DNA of 64,000 nt from positions 2,294,001 through 2,358,000 of the forward strand of contig NZ_JAUSWJ010000001.1 in the NCBI RefSeq assembly GCF_030815145.1. Reading direction: 5' to 3'. Below the pieces are notes generated by a model. It had not been told where the DNA came from. It saw only the letters and a list, made by a program, of their open reading frames with translations, and searched no databases. This DNA comes from Kaistia geumhonensis. Lineage in GTDB: Bacteria; Pseudomonadota; Alphaproteobacteria; Rhizobiales; Kaistiaceae. The position numbers were made by a program, and so were the translations under genes. Shown in pieces: positions 8,251 through 17,502 of the stretch (its first letter is position 1; every line of letters begins with the position of its first letter).

Positions 8251-10526
8251 CACAAGGCTCCCTGGAGAGGCTGCGCCGCAGCCGTCGCGTCTTGCGCCGC
8301 CGGCTTGGCGACGAGATCGGGGCCGAGCCCGAGGCGCAGAGCATTGGCGACGACGAGCATCGACGAACTCGACATCGCCACCGCGGCGACCAGCGGCGTC
8401 ACATGGCCGGCCACGGCAAGCGGCAGGGCGAGCGCGTTGTAGCCGATGGCGAGCGCGAGATTCTGGCGGACGAGCCGATCGGCGCGGCGGGCGAGATCGA
8501 GCGTGAAAGGGACGCTCGCCAGCCGCTCGTTCATGAAGACGAAGTCGGCGGCGCTGCGGCCGATATCGCTGGCCGAAGCCGGCGCCATGGAGACCGTCGC
8601 GGCGCGCAGCGCCGGCGCATCGTTGATGCCGTCGCCGACCATCATCACGGAACGGCCCTCTCTTGCCGATCCAGCGAGGCGTGCCATCTTGGCTTCCGGC
8701 GCCAGGCGGGCGGCGAAGCGGGCGATGCCGAGGCGGCGGGCGACGCGCGCGACGGCGGATGCGCTGTCGCCCGACAGGATCTCGACGCCGCGACCCGATG
8801 CGGAAAGCGCTGCGACCGCTTCGGCGGCGTCGGGACGGATCACGTCCTCGAAGGCGAACACGGCGATGACCCGGCCGTCGCGGCCGAGGCAGACTTCGGT
8901 GCCGCCGCTCTCGCCCTCGACCCCGCCGCAGAATGGTGCGCTGCCCAGTCGAAGCGTGCCACCGCCGACGAGGCCCGCCTCGAGGCCCTCGCCCGGAACC
9001 TCGCGCACCGTGGCGACCAGCGCCGGCGCGTCCGGCACCGCCGCGACGAGGGCGCGCGACAGCGGATGCTGGCTGTGACGCGCAAGGGCGGCGGCCAGCG
9101 CCAGATCGTCGGCCCGACCCGCGAGCTGGCCGGCGAAGCGCAGCCGCGCCAGCGTCAGCGTGCCGGTCTTGTCGAAGGCGACATCCGTGACTTTGGCGGC
9201 GCGCTCGAGCCCGGTGCCGTCGCGCATCATGATGCCGCTGCGGAACAGACGGCCTGCGGCCACCGCATGCACGATCGGCACCGCGAGCGCCAGCGCGCAG
9301 GGACAGGTGATGATCAGCACCGCGACGGCGTTCATCAGCGCGGTGTGCCAGTCCGAGGTCAGCGCCACCCAGCCGATGAAGGTGGCGAGCGCTGCGAGAT
9401 GGATGACCGGCGCATAGATCGAGGCTGCGCGGTCGGCGATGCGACGATGGGCGGTGCGGCCGCCTTCGGCCGATTCCATCAGCACCGCCATCTGCGCCAG
9501 GAAGGAGTCCGCCGCCGGCCGCAGCGCGGCGACGGTCAGCGGGCCGGAGAGATTGACAGCGCCAGCGGCGATCTCGCTGCCCGGCCGGACCGCGATGGCC
9601 ATGGATTCGCCGGTGACGATCGAGCAGTCGACGTCGCCGCTCCCCGCCGTGACGCGGCAGTCGACCGGGAGCCGCTCGCCAGCCCTCAGCAATAGCGTCA
9701 TCCCAGGCTCGATCGCCTCGGCGGCGACAAAGGCGGTCGTTCCGTCGGGCAGCAGACGGTGGGCGCCGCGCGGCATCAGTCGGGCGAGATTGGCGACGGC
9801 GCCCCGCGCCCGCTCGCGCATCAGGTGATCGAAGCTCCTGCCGACCAGCAGGAAGAACAGGAGCATGGTCGAGGCGTCGAAATAGGCATGCGCACCGGAG
9901 GTGAAGGTCTCGTAGAGGCTGAGCGCGGTGGCGAGCAGCACGCCGATGGTGATCGGCACGTCCATATTGGTGCGGCCGACGCGGAGCGCGGCGAAGGCGG
10001 AACGGAAGAAGGGCCGGCCGGCATAGGCGATTGCCGGGATCGCGATCAACGCCGACAGCCAGTGGAACATGTCGCGCGTCGTCGCGTCGGCGCCCGACCA
10101 GACGGAGACGGAGAACAGCATGATGTTGCCGGCGGCGAAGCCGGCGACCGCCGTCGCGCGGATGAGTTCGCTCATGACCGTATCGCGGCGACCATCGGCG
10201 ACCGGGTCGAGCGCATGCGTGCGGTAGCCGCTGCGCCGGATCGCCTCGGGAATTGCCAGCACGTCGCTGTCGGAGGCGAAGACGACCCGCACCCAGCGCT
10301 GCGAGAGATTGACCCGCGCGCTCTTCACCTGCGGCAGTTTCGCCAGCGCGCCCTCGATCGCGTTGATGCAGGTGACGCAATAGGCGTCGGGGACGGCGAA
10401 CTCGATCTGCCGGCAGTCCGGTCCGGCGCTGCGGCTGAGCGCGACAAGGCCGTCGGCATCCTCGCTTTCGCGGCCCGCCGGCGTTTCTGGTACGTCGAAA
10501 TGAGGGGCGACGCCCGCTGCGGACAC
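8250..10526 (-). CDS. ccoI: Copper-transporting P1B-type ATPase for cbb3 oxidase (CcoI/FixI)
   Basis: 758 residues. An N-terminal heavy-metal domain carries the CxxC pair Cys50/Cys53 (AYCVTC), followed by the membrane segments, the ion-path motif CPCALALAVP, the phosphorylation motif FDKTGTLT and the hinge VGDGINDAPAL near the C-terminus. An additional cysteine precedes the metal domain (PDCRQ, residue 38). CcoI proteins move copper across the inner membrane for assembly of the binuclear centre in CcoN. It lies between ccoH and ccoS, 13 bases after ccoH, as in other ccoGHIS operons. Confidence 0.95.
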   Translation of the reverse strand: MSAAGVAPHFDVPETPAGRESEDADGLVALSRSAGPDCRQIEFAVPDAYCVTCINAIEGALAKLPQVKSARVNLSQRWVRVVFASDSDVLAIPEAIRRSGYRTHALDPVADGRRDTVMSELIRATAVAGFAAGNIMLFSVSVWSGADATTRDMFHWLSALIAIPAIAYAGRPFFRSAFAALRVGRTNMDVPITIGVLLATALSLYETFTSGAHAYFDASTMLLFFLLVGRSFDHLMRERARGAVANLARLMPRGAHRLLPDGTTAFVAAEAIEPGMTLLLRAGERLPVDCRVTAGSGDVDCSIVTGESMAIAVRPGSEIAAGAVNLSGPLTVAALRPAADSFLAQMAVLMESAEGGRTAHRRIADRAASIYAPVIHLAALATFIGWVALTSDWHTALMNAVAVLIITCPCALALAVPIVHAVAAGRLFRSGIMMRDGTGLERAAKVTDVAFDKTGTLTLARLRFAGQLAGRADDLALAAALARHSQHPLSRALVAAVPDAPALVATVREVPGEGLEAGLVGGGTLRLGSAPFCGGVEGESGGTEVCLGRDGRVIAVFAFEDVIRPDAAEAVAALSASGRGVEILSGDSASAVARVARRLGIARFAARLAPEAKMARLAGSAREGRSVMMVGDGINDAPALRAATVSMAPASASDIGRSAADFVFMNERLASVPFTLDLARRADRLVRQNLALAIGYNALALPLAVAGHVTPLVAAVAMSSSSMLVVANALRLGLGPDLVAKPAAQDATAAAQPLQGAL

Positions 10527-10539
10527 GGCCGGCCTCCCT

Positions 10540-11046
10540 TCAGGGCGCGATCAGGCGGCTGTGCTGCTCGAAGGCGCCGTGTGGCGTCTCGGCGGCATGG
10601 GTGAAGGCATTCCAGACGCCATGCGGCAGCTCGACAGCGGCCGCATAGGTGCCATCGGCGGAGGGAAGCAACGTCACGGTCCGATCCTCGCGGTCACCGA
10701 GCGGCCGCGTCAGGTCGACGGAAACGGCGCCGAGCGGAACGGGGCGGCCCGAGCGGTCCCGGAGATCGAGCGCGAGGCGGCCGGGCCGATAGGTGAGCGC
10801 CCCGTGCCAGCCGAGCGCCGCCTGCTCGCGGGCGAGCCTTTCCTTGCCGTTGAATTCCTGGCTCGCGACATAGGAGTTCGCAACGACCAGCCCCGTCCAG
10901 GTGCGGCTCGCCGAAACAGCCAGCCACAGATTGACGCCAACCACCACCCCGAAGAAGGCGATCATGCCGGCGAGGACATGCCAGCCGGTGATCGCGCGCC
11001 CCGTCGCGGCCTTGCCCGACGCCTCGATATTCAGGGATGCGGTCAT
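10540..11046 (-). CDS. ccoH: FixH/CcoH cbb3 oxidase maturation protein
   Basis: 168 residues with one membrane helix (about 21-43, GWHVLAGMIAFFGVVVGVNL) and a periplasmic beta-rich domain containing NSYVASQEFNGK, the sequence usual for FixH. It stabilises assembly intermediates of the oxidase. The start codon overlaps the ccoG stop (ATGA). Length and position are normal. Confidence 0.93.
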   Translation of the reverse strand: MTASLNIEASGKAATGRAITGWHVLAGMIAFFGVVVGVNLWLAVSASRTWTGLVVANSYVASQEFNGKERLAREQAALGWHGALTYRPGRLALDLRDRSGRPVPLGAVSVDLTRPLGDREDRTVTLLPSADGTYAAAVELPHGVWNAFTHAAETPHGAFEQHSRLIAP

Positions 11047-12632
11047 GGCCGCTGCTCCTTAGGCTTCTCGAATTTCGCATGGGTCGAGGCGGCGGCCTCG
11101 CCGGACACGGCCCGGACCTCAAAGCTGAAATCGGTGACCGTGCCCTCCAGCGCCGCCGGGTCGGCGCGGACGAAGACGCGCGTCTCCATCACGGCGTCGG
11201 GTTGCAGCTTGAAGAGCAGCGAGGTCGCCGGCGGCTCGACCGTGTCGGCGCGCGTCATCAGCCCCTGCGGCAGCCCCTCCAGCGTGAGCGTCACGGTGCG
11301 CGGCTCGGCGCGCATATTGCTGATCTTGATCTTGAAGCCGTTGCGGATCGATCCGTCGGAGAGCAGGACATACTGCGGATTGCGGTCGTGAAGCGCGCTG
11401 ATCTCGAGCGTCGAGCGCATGGATAGCGCGACCATCATGGCGACGCCGATCCCCCCCCAGACGAGGAAATAGACGATGGTGCGGGGCCGGATGATCGAGC
11501 GCCAGGTGGTGTGGCGGAGGCCCGCCACCAGCTTGCCGGTGGCGGTGTCGCGGATACGCGTGGGATCGACGGCGGTCGTCTCGGACGCCCCAGCCAGCGC
11601 CATGTTGGCGTTGTAGTCGTTCAGCGTCGCATAGGAGATGAGGCCGCGCTCGCGACCGATCTTGTCCATCACGCCGTCGCAGGCGTCGATGCACAGCGCG
11701 CAGGTGATGCATTCGAGCTGCTGGCCGTCGCGGATATCGATGCCCATCGGGCACACCGCGACGCAGGCGTTGCAGTCGATGCAGTCGCCGACCTTGCGTC
11801 CCTCGGCGGCGGCCTTCTTGGCGTGGCGCGAGCGCGGCTCGCCGCGCCAGTCATTATAGGTGACGGTGAGCGAGTTCTCGTCGAGCATCGCCGCCTGGAT
11901 GCGCGGCCAGGGGCACATATAGGTGCAGACCTGCTCGCGCATGAGACCGCCGAAGACATAGGTCGTGGCGGTCAGGATGCCGACGGTGAAATAGGCGATC
12001 GAGGCGGCGCGCAGTGTAAAGAAATCATGCAGCAGCGTCGGCGCGTCGGCGAAATAGAGGATCCATGCGCCGCCGGTGAGAAAGCCGATGATCAGCCAGA
12101 TGCCGTGCTTGGTGACGCGCTTCGCGAGCTTGCCGGCCGACCAGGGCGCCGCATTCAGCTTGATGCGGGCGTTGCGATCGCCCTCCACAGCCTGTTCGAC
12201 GGCGAGGAACAGATCGACCCAGACGGTCTGCGGGCAGGTATAGCCGCACCAGGCGCGGCCGATGGTGGAGGTGACGAGGAACAGCCCGACGCCCGCCATG
12301 ACCAGCAGGCCAGCGACATAGTAGAATTCCTGCGGCCAGATCTCGATGAAGAAGAAATAGAACCGCCGGTTGGCGAGATCGACGAGCACCGCCTGATTCG
12401 GCGAATAGGGCCCGCGGTCGAAGCGCAGGAAGGGCGTCAGGTAGTAGATGCCGAGCGTGATCGCCATGACCAGCCACTTGAAGCGGCGGAAGGTGCCGGT
12501 GGCGCGCTTCGGGAAGATTTTCGTGCGCGGCGCATAGAGCGGCTGCCGGATCTTCTGCGAGTTCACCGCCTCGACGTTGAAGCGCTCGGTCGCGCCGTTC
12601 GCGTCGGTCTCGGGGGCGTCGATACTGGTCAC
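11043..12632 (-). CDS. ccoG: CcoG/FixG polyferredoxin-like cbb3 oxidase accessory protein
   Basis: 529 residues: several membrane helices (the CGYTCPQTVWVDLF segment lies about residue 130), two 4Fe-4S clusters built from CIDCNACVAVCP and CITCALCIDAC, and a C-terminal Ig-like periplasmic domain. In other bacteria CcoG has been tied to copper reduction for oxidase assembly. The start is a GTG at 12632 with GGAG seven bases before it; further upstream the frame crosses the FNR box and hairpin, so it is not coding. First gene of ccoGHIS. Confidence 0.93.
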   Translation of the reverse strand: MTSIDAPETDANGATERFNVEAVNSQKIRQPLYAPRTKIFPKRATGTFRRFKWLVMAITLGIYYLTPFLRFDRGPYSPNQAVLVDLANRRFYFFFIEIWPQEFYYVAGLLVMAGVGLFLVTSTIGRAWCGYTCPQTVWVDLFLAVEQAVEGDRNARIKLNAAPWSAGKLAKRVTKHGIWLIIGFLTGGAWILYFADAPTLLHDFFTLRAASIAYFTVGILTATTYVFGGLMREQVCTYMCPWPRIQAAMLDENSLTVTYNDWRGEPRSRHAKKAAAEGRKVGDCIDCNACVAVCPMGIDIRDGQQLECITCALCIDACDGVMDKIGRERGLISYATLNDYNANMALAGASETTAVDPTRIRDTATGKLVAGLRHTTWRSIIRPRTIVYFLVWGGIGVAMMVALSMRSTLEISALHDRNPQYVLLSDGSIRNGFKIKISNMRAEPRTVTLTLEGLPQGLMTRADTVEPPATSLLFKLQPDAVMETRVFVRADPAALEGTVTDFSFEVRAVSGEAAASTHAKFEKPKEQRP

Positions 12633-12684
12633 AGCCGGTCTCCGTGGGGTGCCGGAGCTTTCGCACGCGCCGTTGCCGACGGCG

Positions 12685-12698
12685 TTGACCTCGATCAA
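12685..12698. promoter_or_regulatory. FNR/FixK box upstream of ccoG
   Basis: TTGACCTCGATCAA fits TTGAY-N4-ATCAA, the box bound by FNR, FnrL and FixK proteins. It lies 53 bases upstream of the ccoG start codon, so ccoGHIS should have its own oxygen-controlled promoter. Its reverse complement is identical to the box upstream of ccoN at 16242. Confidence 0.8.
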
Positions 12699-12728
12699 GC
12701 GCCCGGGCAGCGGTGGCTGTCCGGGCGC
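12699..12728. terminator. Hairpin between ccoP and ccoG
   Basis: Arms GCGCCCGGGCAGC and GCTGTCCGGGCGC with a GGTG loop pair over 13 positions with one mismatch. It lies 32 bases after the ccoP stop and directly abuts the FNR box of the next operon. No T-run follows on the minus strand, so it may act as an mRNA-stabilising 3' end or an inefficient terminator that separates ccoNOQP from ccoGHIS. Confidence 0.6.
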
Positions 12729-12759
12729 TTGACGTGTCGCAAGGTTGGGTCGCCGGAGC

Positions 12760-13626
12760 CTACTGGCCGCCGCCGAGCCCGTGAACATAGACGGCGAGTT
12801 CCTTGACGGTCGTGTCGCCGAGCTTCGCACCCCAGGCGGGCATCATGCCGAGCCGGGGATGGTTGACCTGCGCGATGATGCCGTCGACCGAGCCCCCATA
12901 GAGCCAGATCGCATTGGTGAGATCGGGAGCGCCGAGCTGCGGATTGCCCTTGGCCTCCGGCCCGTGGCAGGCGGCGCAGTTCTGCGCATAGATCTGCGCC
13001 CCCGCCTCCGTCTTCTCACCGCCCGGAAGGCCTGACAGCGAGGCGACATAGGTCGCAACGGCGCGGATCTGGTCGCGCGTCAGGATGCCGTCGGTGCCGA
13101 AATTCGGCATCGGGCTGTCATGCGTGTTCGCATCGAGCTGCGAGCGGGCGCCATGGGCGATCGTCTTGTAGATGGCGTCGATCGTGCCGCCCCAGATCCA
13201 TTCGTCGTCGTTGAGGTTGGGATAGCCGAAGCCGCCGGCGGCGCCAGAGCCGTGGCACTGCGAGCAGTAGACCTTGAAGGCCGAGGCACCGCCGGCCGAG
13301 GCGAAGGCGGCGAGCGCCGGGTCGGCTGCGATGGCCGCAACCGGCATCGCCGCGATCTTGGCCAGCATCTCGGCCTGCCCGGCCTGCGCCGCGCTCACCT
13401 CCTGCTGCAGCTGGTCGCGTGCGGTGTAGCCGAGAATGCCCTTGGTGCCGCCCGAGACGATCGGCCAGGCCGGATAGAGCACCGTATAGACCGCCGCGAA
13501 GGCGATGCAGGCATAGAAGGTCCACAGCCACCAGCGCGGCAGCGGATTGTTGAGCTCCTTGATGCCGTCCCATTCATGGCCGGTCGTCTCGATGCCGCTG
13601 AGCTCGTCGATATCACGCTGCTTCAT
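12760..13626 (-). CDS. ccoP: cbb3 oxidase diheme subunit CcoP (FixP)
   Basis: 288 residues: N-terminal membrane anchor (about 33-55), then two cytochrome c domains with heme-binding CxxCH motifs at residues 121-125 (CSQCH) and 217-221 (CAACH). The early sequence DELSGIETTGHEWDGIKELNNPLPRWW is standard for CcoP. It passes electrons from the bc1 complex towards CcoO and CcoN. Start overlaps the ccoQ stop (ATGA). Confidence 0.96.
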   Translation of the reverse strand: MKQRDIDELSGIETTGHEWDGIKELNNPLPRWWLWTFYACIAFAAVYTVLYPAWPIVSGGTKGILGYTARDQLQQEVSAAQAGQAEMLAKIAAMPVAAIAADPALAAFASAGGASAFKVYCSQCHGSGAAGGFGYPNLNDDEWIWGGTIDAIYKTIAHGARSQLDANTHDSPMPNFGTDGILTRDQIRAVATYVASLSGLPGGEKTEAGAQIYAQNCAACHGPEAKGNPQLGAPDLTNAIWLYGGSVDGIIAQVNHPRLGMMPAWGAKLGDTTVKELAVYVHGLGGGQ

Positions 13627-13796
13627 GGCGTCTGGTCCTTGCCGGTCTCGTCACGGAAGGGAATGAGCGCGGCGTCGCGCGCCGCCTCGCGGGCACGGGG
13701 CCGGAGCACCCAGACGACGGCGGCGAGGAAGATCGCCACCATGTAGACGAGCCCCCAGCTGTCGGCGAAGTGCCGCATGGTTTCGTAGTCCATCAT
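13623..13796 (-). CDS. ccoQ: cbb3 oxidase subunit CcoQ (FixQ)
   Basis: 57 residues, MMDYETMRHFADSWGLVYM at the start, one membrane helix (about 14-32) and a charged tail with RPRAREAARDAALIPF, all typical of CcoQ. Two adjacent ATGs at 13796 and 13793 could serve as starts; a GGGGG run precedes them. It stabilises the CcoP-CcoNO interaction. Located between ccoO and ccoP as expected. Confidence 0.92.
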   Translation of the reverse strand: MMDYETMRHFADSWGLVYMVAIFLAAVVWVLRPRAREAARDAALIPFRDETGKDQTP

Positions 13797-13814
13797 CGAT
13801 CCCCCTTAGCCGGC

Positions 13815-14546
13815 TCAGCGGATGTTGGACGTTTCGTCATAGCTGCTGAAATCGACCAGTGTGCCGAGCACCTGGAGATAGGCGATGAGCGCGTCCATCT
13901 CGGTGATCCGCTTCGGGTCGCCATCGAAATCCTCGACGCGGGCCTTCGGATAGCGCTCGAGCAGCGCGGTGGTGTCGCTGTCGGGCGAGGCCTGCGCGAA
14001 GAGATCGGCGCGGGCGTTGTCGATCATCGCCTGGTCATAGGGGACGCCGACCCGCGAATTGGCCACCAGCTCCGGGCCGATCAGGGTGGTGTCGAGCAGC
14101 GTGCGCCCGAGGAAGGCGTAGCTCGGCATGATCGATTCCGGCACGACCGCACGCGGATCATTCAGGTGATCGACATGCCACTGGCTCGAATAGCGGTCGC
14201 CGACGCGGGCGAGATCGGGGCCGGTGCGGGTGGAGCCCCACTGGAAGGGATGGTCGTACATCGATTCCGCGGCGAGCGAGTAATGGCCGTAGCGCTCGAC
14301 CTCGTCGCGGAACGGCCGGATCATCTGCGAGTGGCAGGTATAGCAGCCCTCGCGGATGTAGATGTTGCGGCCGGCGAGCTCGAGCGGCGTATAGGGCCGC
14401 ATGCCGTCGACCTTCTCGATCGTGTTGTGGAAGAAGAACAGCGGCGCGATCTCGACGATACCGCCGATCGCGACGACGACGAGAGAGAGCACCAGGAGCA
14501 ACGTGACATTGCGCTCGATGGTGTCGTGTTTGACGAGGATGCTCAC
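13815..14546 (-). CDS. ccoO: cbb3 oxidase monoheme subunit CcoO (FixO)
   Basis: 243 residues with an N-terminal membrane helix (about 15-37), the heme c motif CYTCH at residues 68-72 in [15 protein letters not shown], and the conserved [16 protein letters not shown] segment. It shuttles electrons from CcoP to the catalytic subunit. It lies ten bases after ccoN and 18 before ccoQ. Confidence 0.96.
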   Translation of the reverse strand: MSILVKHDTIERNVTLLLVLSLVVVAIGGIVEIAPLFFFHNTIEKVDGMRPYTPLELAGRNIYIREGCYTCHSQMIRPFRDEVERYGHYSLAAESMYDHPFQWGSTRTGPDLARVGDRYSSQWHVDHLNDPRAVVPESIMPSYAFLGRTLLDTTLIGPELVANSRVGVPYDQAMIDNARADLFAQASPDSDTTALLERYPKARVEDFDGDPKRITEMDALIAYLQVLGTLVDFSSYDETSNIR

Positions 14547-14556
14547 CCTGGCGCTC

Positions 14557-16167
14557 CTAGACTGCGGGTTTGGCCTGCGCGAGCGTGCCGACGAGCGGCC
14601 GTTCGCTGCGCACCTTGCCGAGGATGGTCATGGTGACGTTGACCGCCATCACGATGCCGCCGGCGAGGTAGAGCACGCCGCCGAGGGCGCGCAGGACGTA
14701 GTAGGGATGCATGGCCGCCACGACCTCGGCGAAGGAATAGACGAGGAAGCCCTGGTCGTTGTACTCGCGCCACATCAGGCCCTGCGTGATGCCGGCGACC
14801 CACATGACGGCGGCGTAGATGACGATGCCGAGCGTCGCCAGCCAGAAGTGCCAGTTCACCATGCGCAGCGAGTAGAGCCGCTCGCGGTTCCAGAGGCGGG
14901 GCGTCAGGAAATAGACGGCGCCGAAGGAGATCATGCCGACCCAGCCGAGCGCGCCGGAATGCACGTGGCCGATGGTCCAGTTGGTGTAGTGCGACAGCGC
15001 GTTGACCGAGCGGATCGACATCATCGGCCCCTCGAAGGTCGACATGCCGTAGAAGGCCACCGCGATGACCATCATGCGGATGATCGGGTCGGTGCGGATC
15101 TTGTCCCAGGCGCCGCGCAGCGTGAGCAGGCCGTTGATCATGCCGCCCCAGGAGGGCATCCACAGCATGATCGAGAACACCATGCCGAGAGTCTGCGCCC
15201 AGTCCGGCAGCGCCGTATAGAAGAGATGGTGCGGACCGGCCCAGATATAGAGGAAGATCAGCGACCAGAAGTGGATGATCGACAGGCGGTAGGAATAGAC
15301 TGGCCGGTTGGCCTGCTTCGGCAGGAAGTAATACATCATGCCGAGGAAGCCGGCGGTCAGGAAGAAGCCGACCGCGTTATGGCCGTACCACCACTGCGTC
15401 AGCGCGTCCTGCACGCCGGAGAAGGCGGAGTAGCTCTTCTCGCTGAACGGCGCGATCGGCATCGCCAGGTTGTTGACGACATGCAGCATCGCGACCGTGA
15501 CGATGAAGGCGAGATAGAACCAGTTCGCCACATAGATGTGTGGTTCCTTGCGCTTCACGAGCGTGCCGAGGAACAGCACCAGATAGGCGACCCAGACGAT
15601 CGTCAGCCAGAGGTCGACATACCACTCAGGCTCGGCATATTCGCGGCCCTGCGTGATGCCGAGCAGATAGCCCGTCGCGGCCATCACGATGAAGAGCTGG
15701 TAGCCCCACATGACGAACCAGGCGAGGCCGCCGCCGAAGAGTCGCGCCCGCGTCGTGCGCTGAACGACATAGAGGCTGGTCGTGAGCAGCGCCGAACCGC
15801 CGAAGGCGAAGACCACCGCCGAGGTGTGCAGCGGCCGCATGCGGCCGAAATTGAACCAGGGCTGGATGTTGAGGTCGGGATAGGCCATCTGCAGCGCGAC
15901 GACGACGCCGACCAGGAAGCCGACCACGCCCCAGAACACCGTCAGGATCGTTCCGACGCGGATCGGGCCGTCCATATAGGCTTCGGGGTCGACCGGCGCC
16001 GCCGGCTCGAAGCTGGCGGAGCGTAGAAGGTAGAGCGTGCCGCCGCCCAGGCAGAGCGTCAGCACCCACATATGCGCACGGAACAACTCGTCCTGTGCCA
16101 AGCCGGCTGATACGACCGCCGCGAAAGTGGCGACCGCCAGCCCTATGATCCAACCGCTGTTTTTCAC
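14557..16167 (-). CDS. ccoN: cbb3 cytochrome oxidase catalytic subunit CcoN (FixN)
   Basis: 536 residues, twelve predicted membrane helices. Conserved histidine segments are visible: RPLHTS (low-spin heme b), [11 protein letters not shown] and AGPHHLFYT (copper B region), and [10 protein letters not shown] towards the heme b3 side. The protein starts at a GTG (16167) after GAGGGCTGGG. It reduces oxygen with high affinity and pumps protons, allowing growth at low oxygen. First gene of ccoNOQP, preceded by the FNR box at 16242. Confidence 0.96.
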   Translation of the reverse strand: MKNSGWIIGLAVATFAAVVSAGLAQDELFRAHMWVLTLCLGGGTLYLLRSASFEPAAPVDPEAYMDGPIRVGTILTVFWGVVGFLVGVVVALQMAYPDLNIQPWFNFGRMRPLHTSAVVFAFGGSALLTTSLYVVQRTTRARLFGGGLAWFVMWGYQLFIVMAATGYLLGITQGREYAEPEWYVDLWLTIVWVAYLVLFLGTLVKRKEPHIYVANWFYLAFIVTVAMLHVVNNLAMPIAPFSEKSYSAFSGVQDALTQWWYGHNAVGFFLTAGFLGMMYYFLPKQANRPVYSYRLSIIHFWSLIFLYIWAGPHHLFYTALPDWAQTLGMVFSIMLWMPSWGGMINGLLTLRGAWDKIRTDPIIRMMVIAVAFYGMSTFEGPMMSIRSVNALSHYTNWTIGHVHSGALGWVGMISFGAVYFLTPRLWNRERLYSLRMVNWHFWLATLGIVIYAAVMWVAGITQGLMWREYNDQGFLVYSFAEVVAAMHPYYVLRALGGVLYLAGGIVMAVNVTMTILGKVRSERPLVGTLAQAKPAV

Positions 16168-16241
16168 CCCAGCCCTCGCCCGCAGCCGACAATGGGAAAC
16201 TCGTTCGGATGATGGGTAGGCGGCGAGGCGGGGCTGCCGCC

Positions 16242-16255
16242 TTGATCGAGGTCAA
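16242..16255. promoter_or_regulatory. FNR/FixK box upstream of ccoN
   Basis: TTGATCGAGGTCAA, 75 bases upstream of the ccoN start and 102 bases upstream of the divergent SafE-like gene. It fits TTGAT-N4-RTCAA and should recruit an FNR/FixK activator under low oxygen. A single box in a divergent region could also influence the plus-strand gene. Confidence 0.8.
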
Positions 16256-16357
16256 GGCCGGCCGGCACGGCCGCCAGCATGGTCGCGCGGAACGGGGCCA
16301 CCGTGGCGAAAATGCCAATCGGTCGCAGGCGCCGCAGCAGACGGGACTTCGGCCAAG

Positions 16358-17047
16358 ATGCTGATCGGCATCCTCCTCACCGGCCTCGCGATGGGCCTCG
16401 CCTCCAGCCTGCATTGTGCCGGAATGTGCGGGCCGATCGCCTGCGCCATGCTCTTCGGCGTCCCCGCCGATCGGCCGGCGACGCTCCTGATGCGCACGCT
16501 CCTCGCGCAGTCCGGCCGCGTCGCGAGCTATATGGCGGCCGGGGCCGCCTTCGGCGTGTTCGGCGCCGGCCTTTACGGCGTCGTGAACGCGGAGGCCGCA
16601 CATCAGCTCATGCAATGGGTCGCGGCGCTGACGATCGTTTGGATGGGGCTCGCGGTCGCCGGCGTGGTTCCGGCCATGGCCGGGCTCGACCGTCTGCTGC
16701 TGCCGCTCGCGGGCCGGATCGGCGGCTGGCGCCTGCGCTTCGCCGGGGCCGGCCCGGCGCCGCTCTTCGCGGGAGGCCTCCTCTGGGGCGCCATGCCCTG
16801 CGCGATGGTCTATGCGGCGCTGCTCAACTCGCTGCTCACAGGATCGGTCGAGGGCGGCGTGACGCTGATGGCAGGTTTCGGGCTCGGCACTCTGCCGGCC
16901 GTCACGTTCGCGGCTCTGGGGCTCGACCGCCTTCGCCGCGTCACGCGCACGCCGCTCCGCCGCAGCCTCGCCGGCGCCGCGCTCGTCGCGGCCGGCATCG
17001 CCGGCCTGCTGCTCACCGCGCCGGGCGGCCCGCTCTGCCTGACGTAA
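16358..17047 (+). CDS. SafE-like membrane protein with HCxGMC motif (DsbD-like transmembrane domain)
   Basis: 229 residues, six or so hydrophobic helices. The first helix carries LHCAGMCGPIACAM (Cys/His near residues 19-24) and a later one GAMPCAMVYAAL, the paired cysteine signature of the sulfite exporter TauE/SafE and cytochrome-biogenesis-like (DsbD_2) family often found next to cbb3 loci, where a role in copper handling is suspected. Its divergent position from ccoN, sharing the FNR-box region, supports a link with oxidase maturation, but transport substrate or redox role cannot be read from sequence. No strong ribosome binding site is seen before the ATG at 16358. Confidence 0.7.
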   Translation: MLIGILLTGLAMGLASSLHCAGMCGPIACAMLFGVPADRPATLLMRTLLAQSGRVASYMAAGAAFGVFGAGLYGVVNAEAAHQLMQWVAALTIVWMGLAVAGVVPAMAGLDRLLLPLAGRIGGWRLRFAGAGPAPLFAGGLLWGAMPCAMVYAALLNSLLTGSVEGGVTLMAGFGLGTLPAVTFAALGLDRLRRVTRTPLRRSLAGAALVAAGIAGLLLTAPGGPLCLT

Positions 17048-17062
17048 CCGGGGCGGCGTCCG

Positions 17063-17500
17063 TCACACGCGCTCAGCGCTGAAGCGGCGGTTTCCCTTCC
17101 CCGGCGTCTCGTCCCGTCCGGCGGCTGCGAGCAGCTTGCGGAAGGAAGGGCATTCGAGATGCGAAGGCGCCTTGCAGCGGGCGATGTGGCGCAGCGTCTC
17201 GGCCAGCGCGGCGAGCTCGCGCACCTGAAGATCGATCGCCTCAGCCTTATCGAGCAGCCTGTCGCGCGGCAGCTCGAAGCCGCCGGCCGACCCGAACATG
17301 GCGCCGATCGTTTCAAGCGGAAAGCCGGCCATCTTGCCGAGCGCGATCAGCTTCAGCTGCAGCAGCACTTCGGGACCGAACTGACGCCGGAGGCCATGAC
17401 GCGAAACCGACGCGATCAGGCCGATCTCCTCGTAGTAGCGCAGCGTGGACGGGGCGACTCCGGCCCTCGCAGCGACCTCGCCGATATCGAGCAGATGCAT
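17063..17500 (-). CDS. MerR-family transcriptional regulator
   Basis: 145 residues. N-terminal winged helix-turn-helix (IGEVAARAGVAPSTLRYYEEIGLI, residues 6-29) and a C-terminal coiled dimerisation helix (about 80-115). Two cysteines, in HIARCKAPSHLECPSF near the C-terminus, could bind an effector or metal, but the four-cysteine iron-sulfur motif of SoxR is absent. The ATG at 17500 follows GAGG; a longer frame would run through the promoter. It is divergent from an MFS exporter and is most likely its activator through the operator at 17503-17533. Confidence 0.88.
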   Translation of the reverse strand: MHLLDIGEVAARAGVAPSTLRYYEEIGLIASVSRHGLRRQFGPEVLLQLKLIALGKMAGFPLETIGAMFGSAGGFELPRDRLLDKAEAIDLQVRELAALAETLRHIARCKAPSHLECPSFRKLLAAAGRDETPGKGNRRFSAERV

Positions 17501-17502
17501 GC

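Noticed and set aside
17063-17500. MerR gene as SoxR
   Set aside because: The operator looks SoxR-like, but the four-cysteine iron-sulfur motif is missing.
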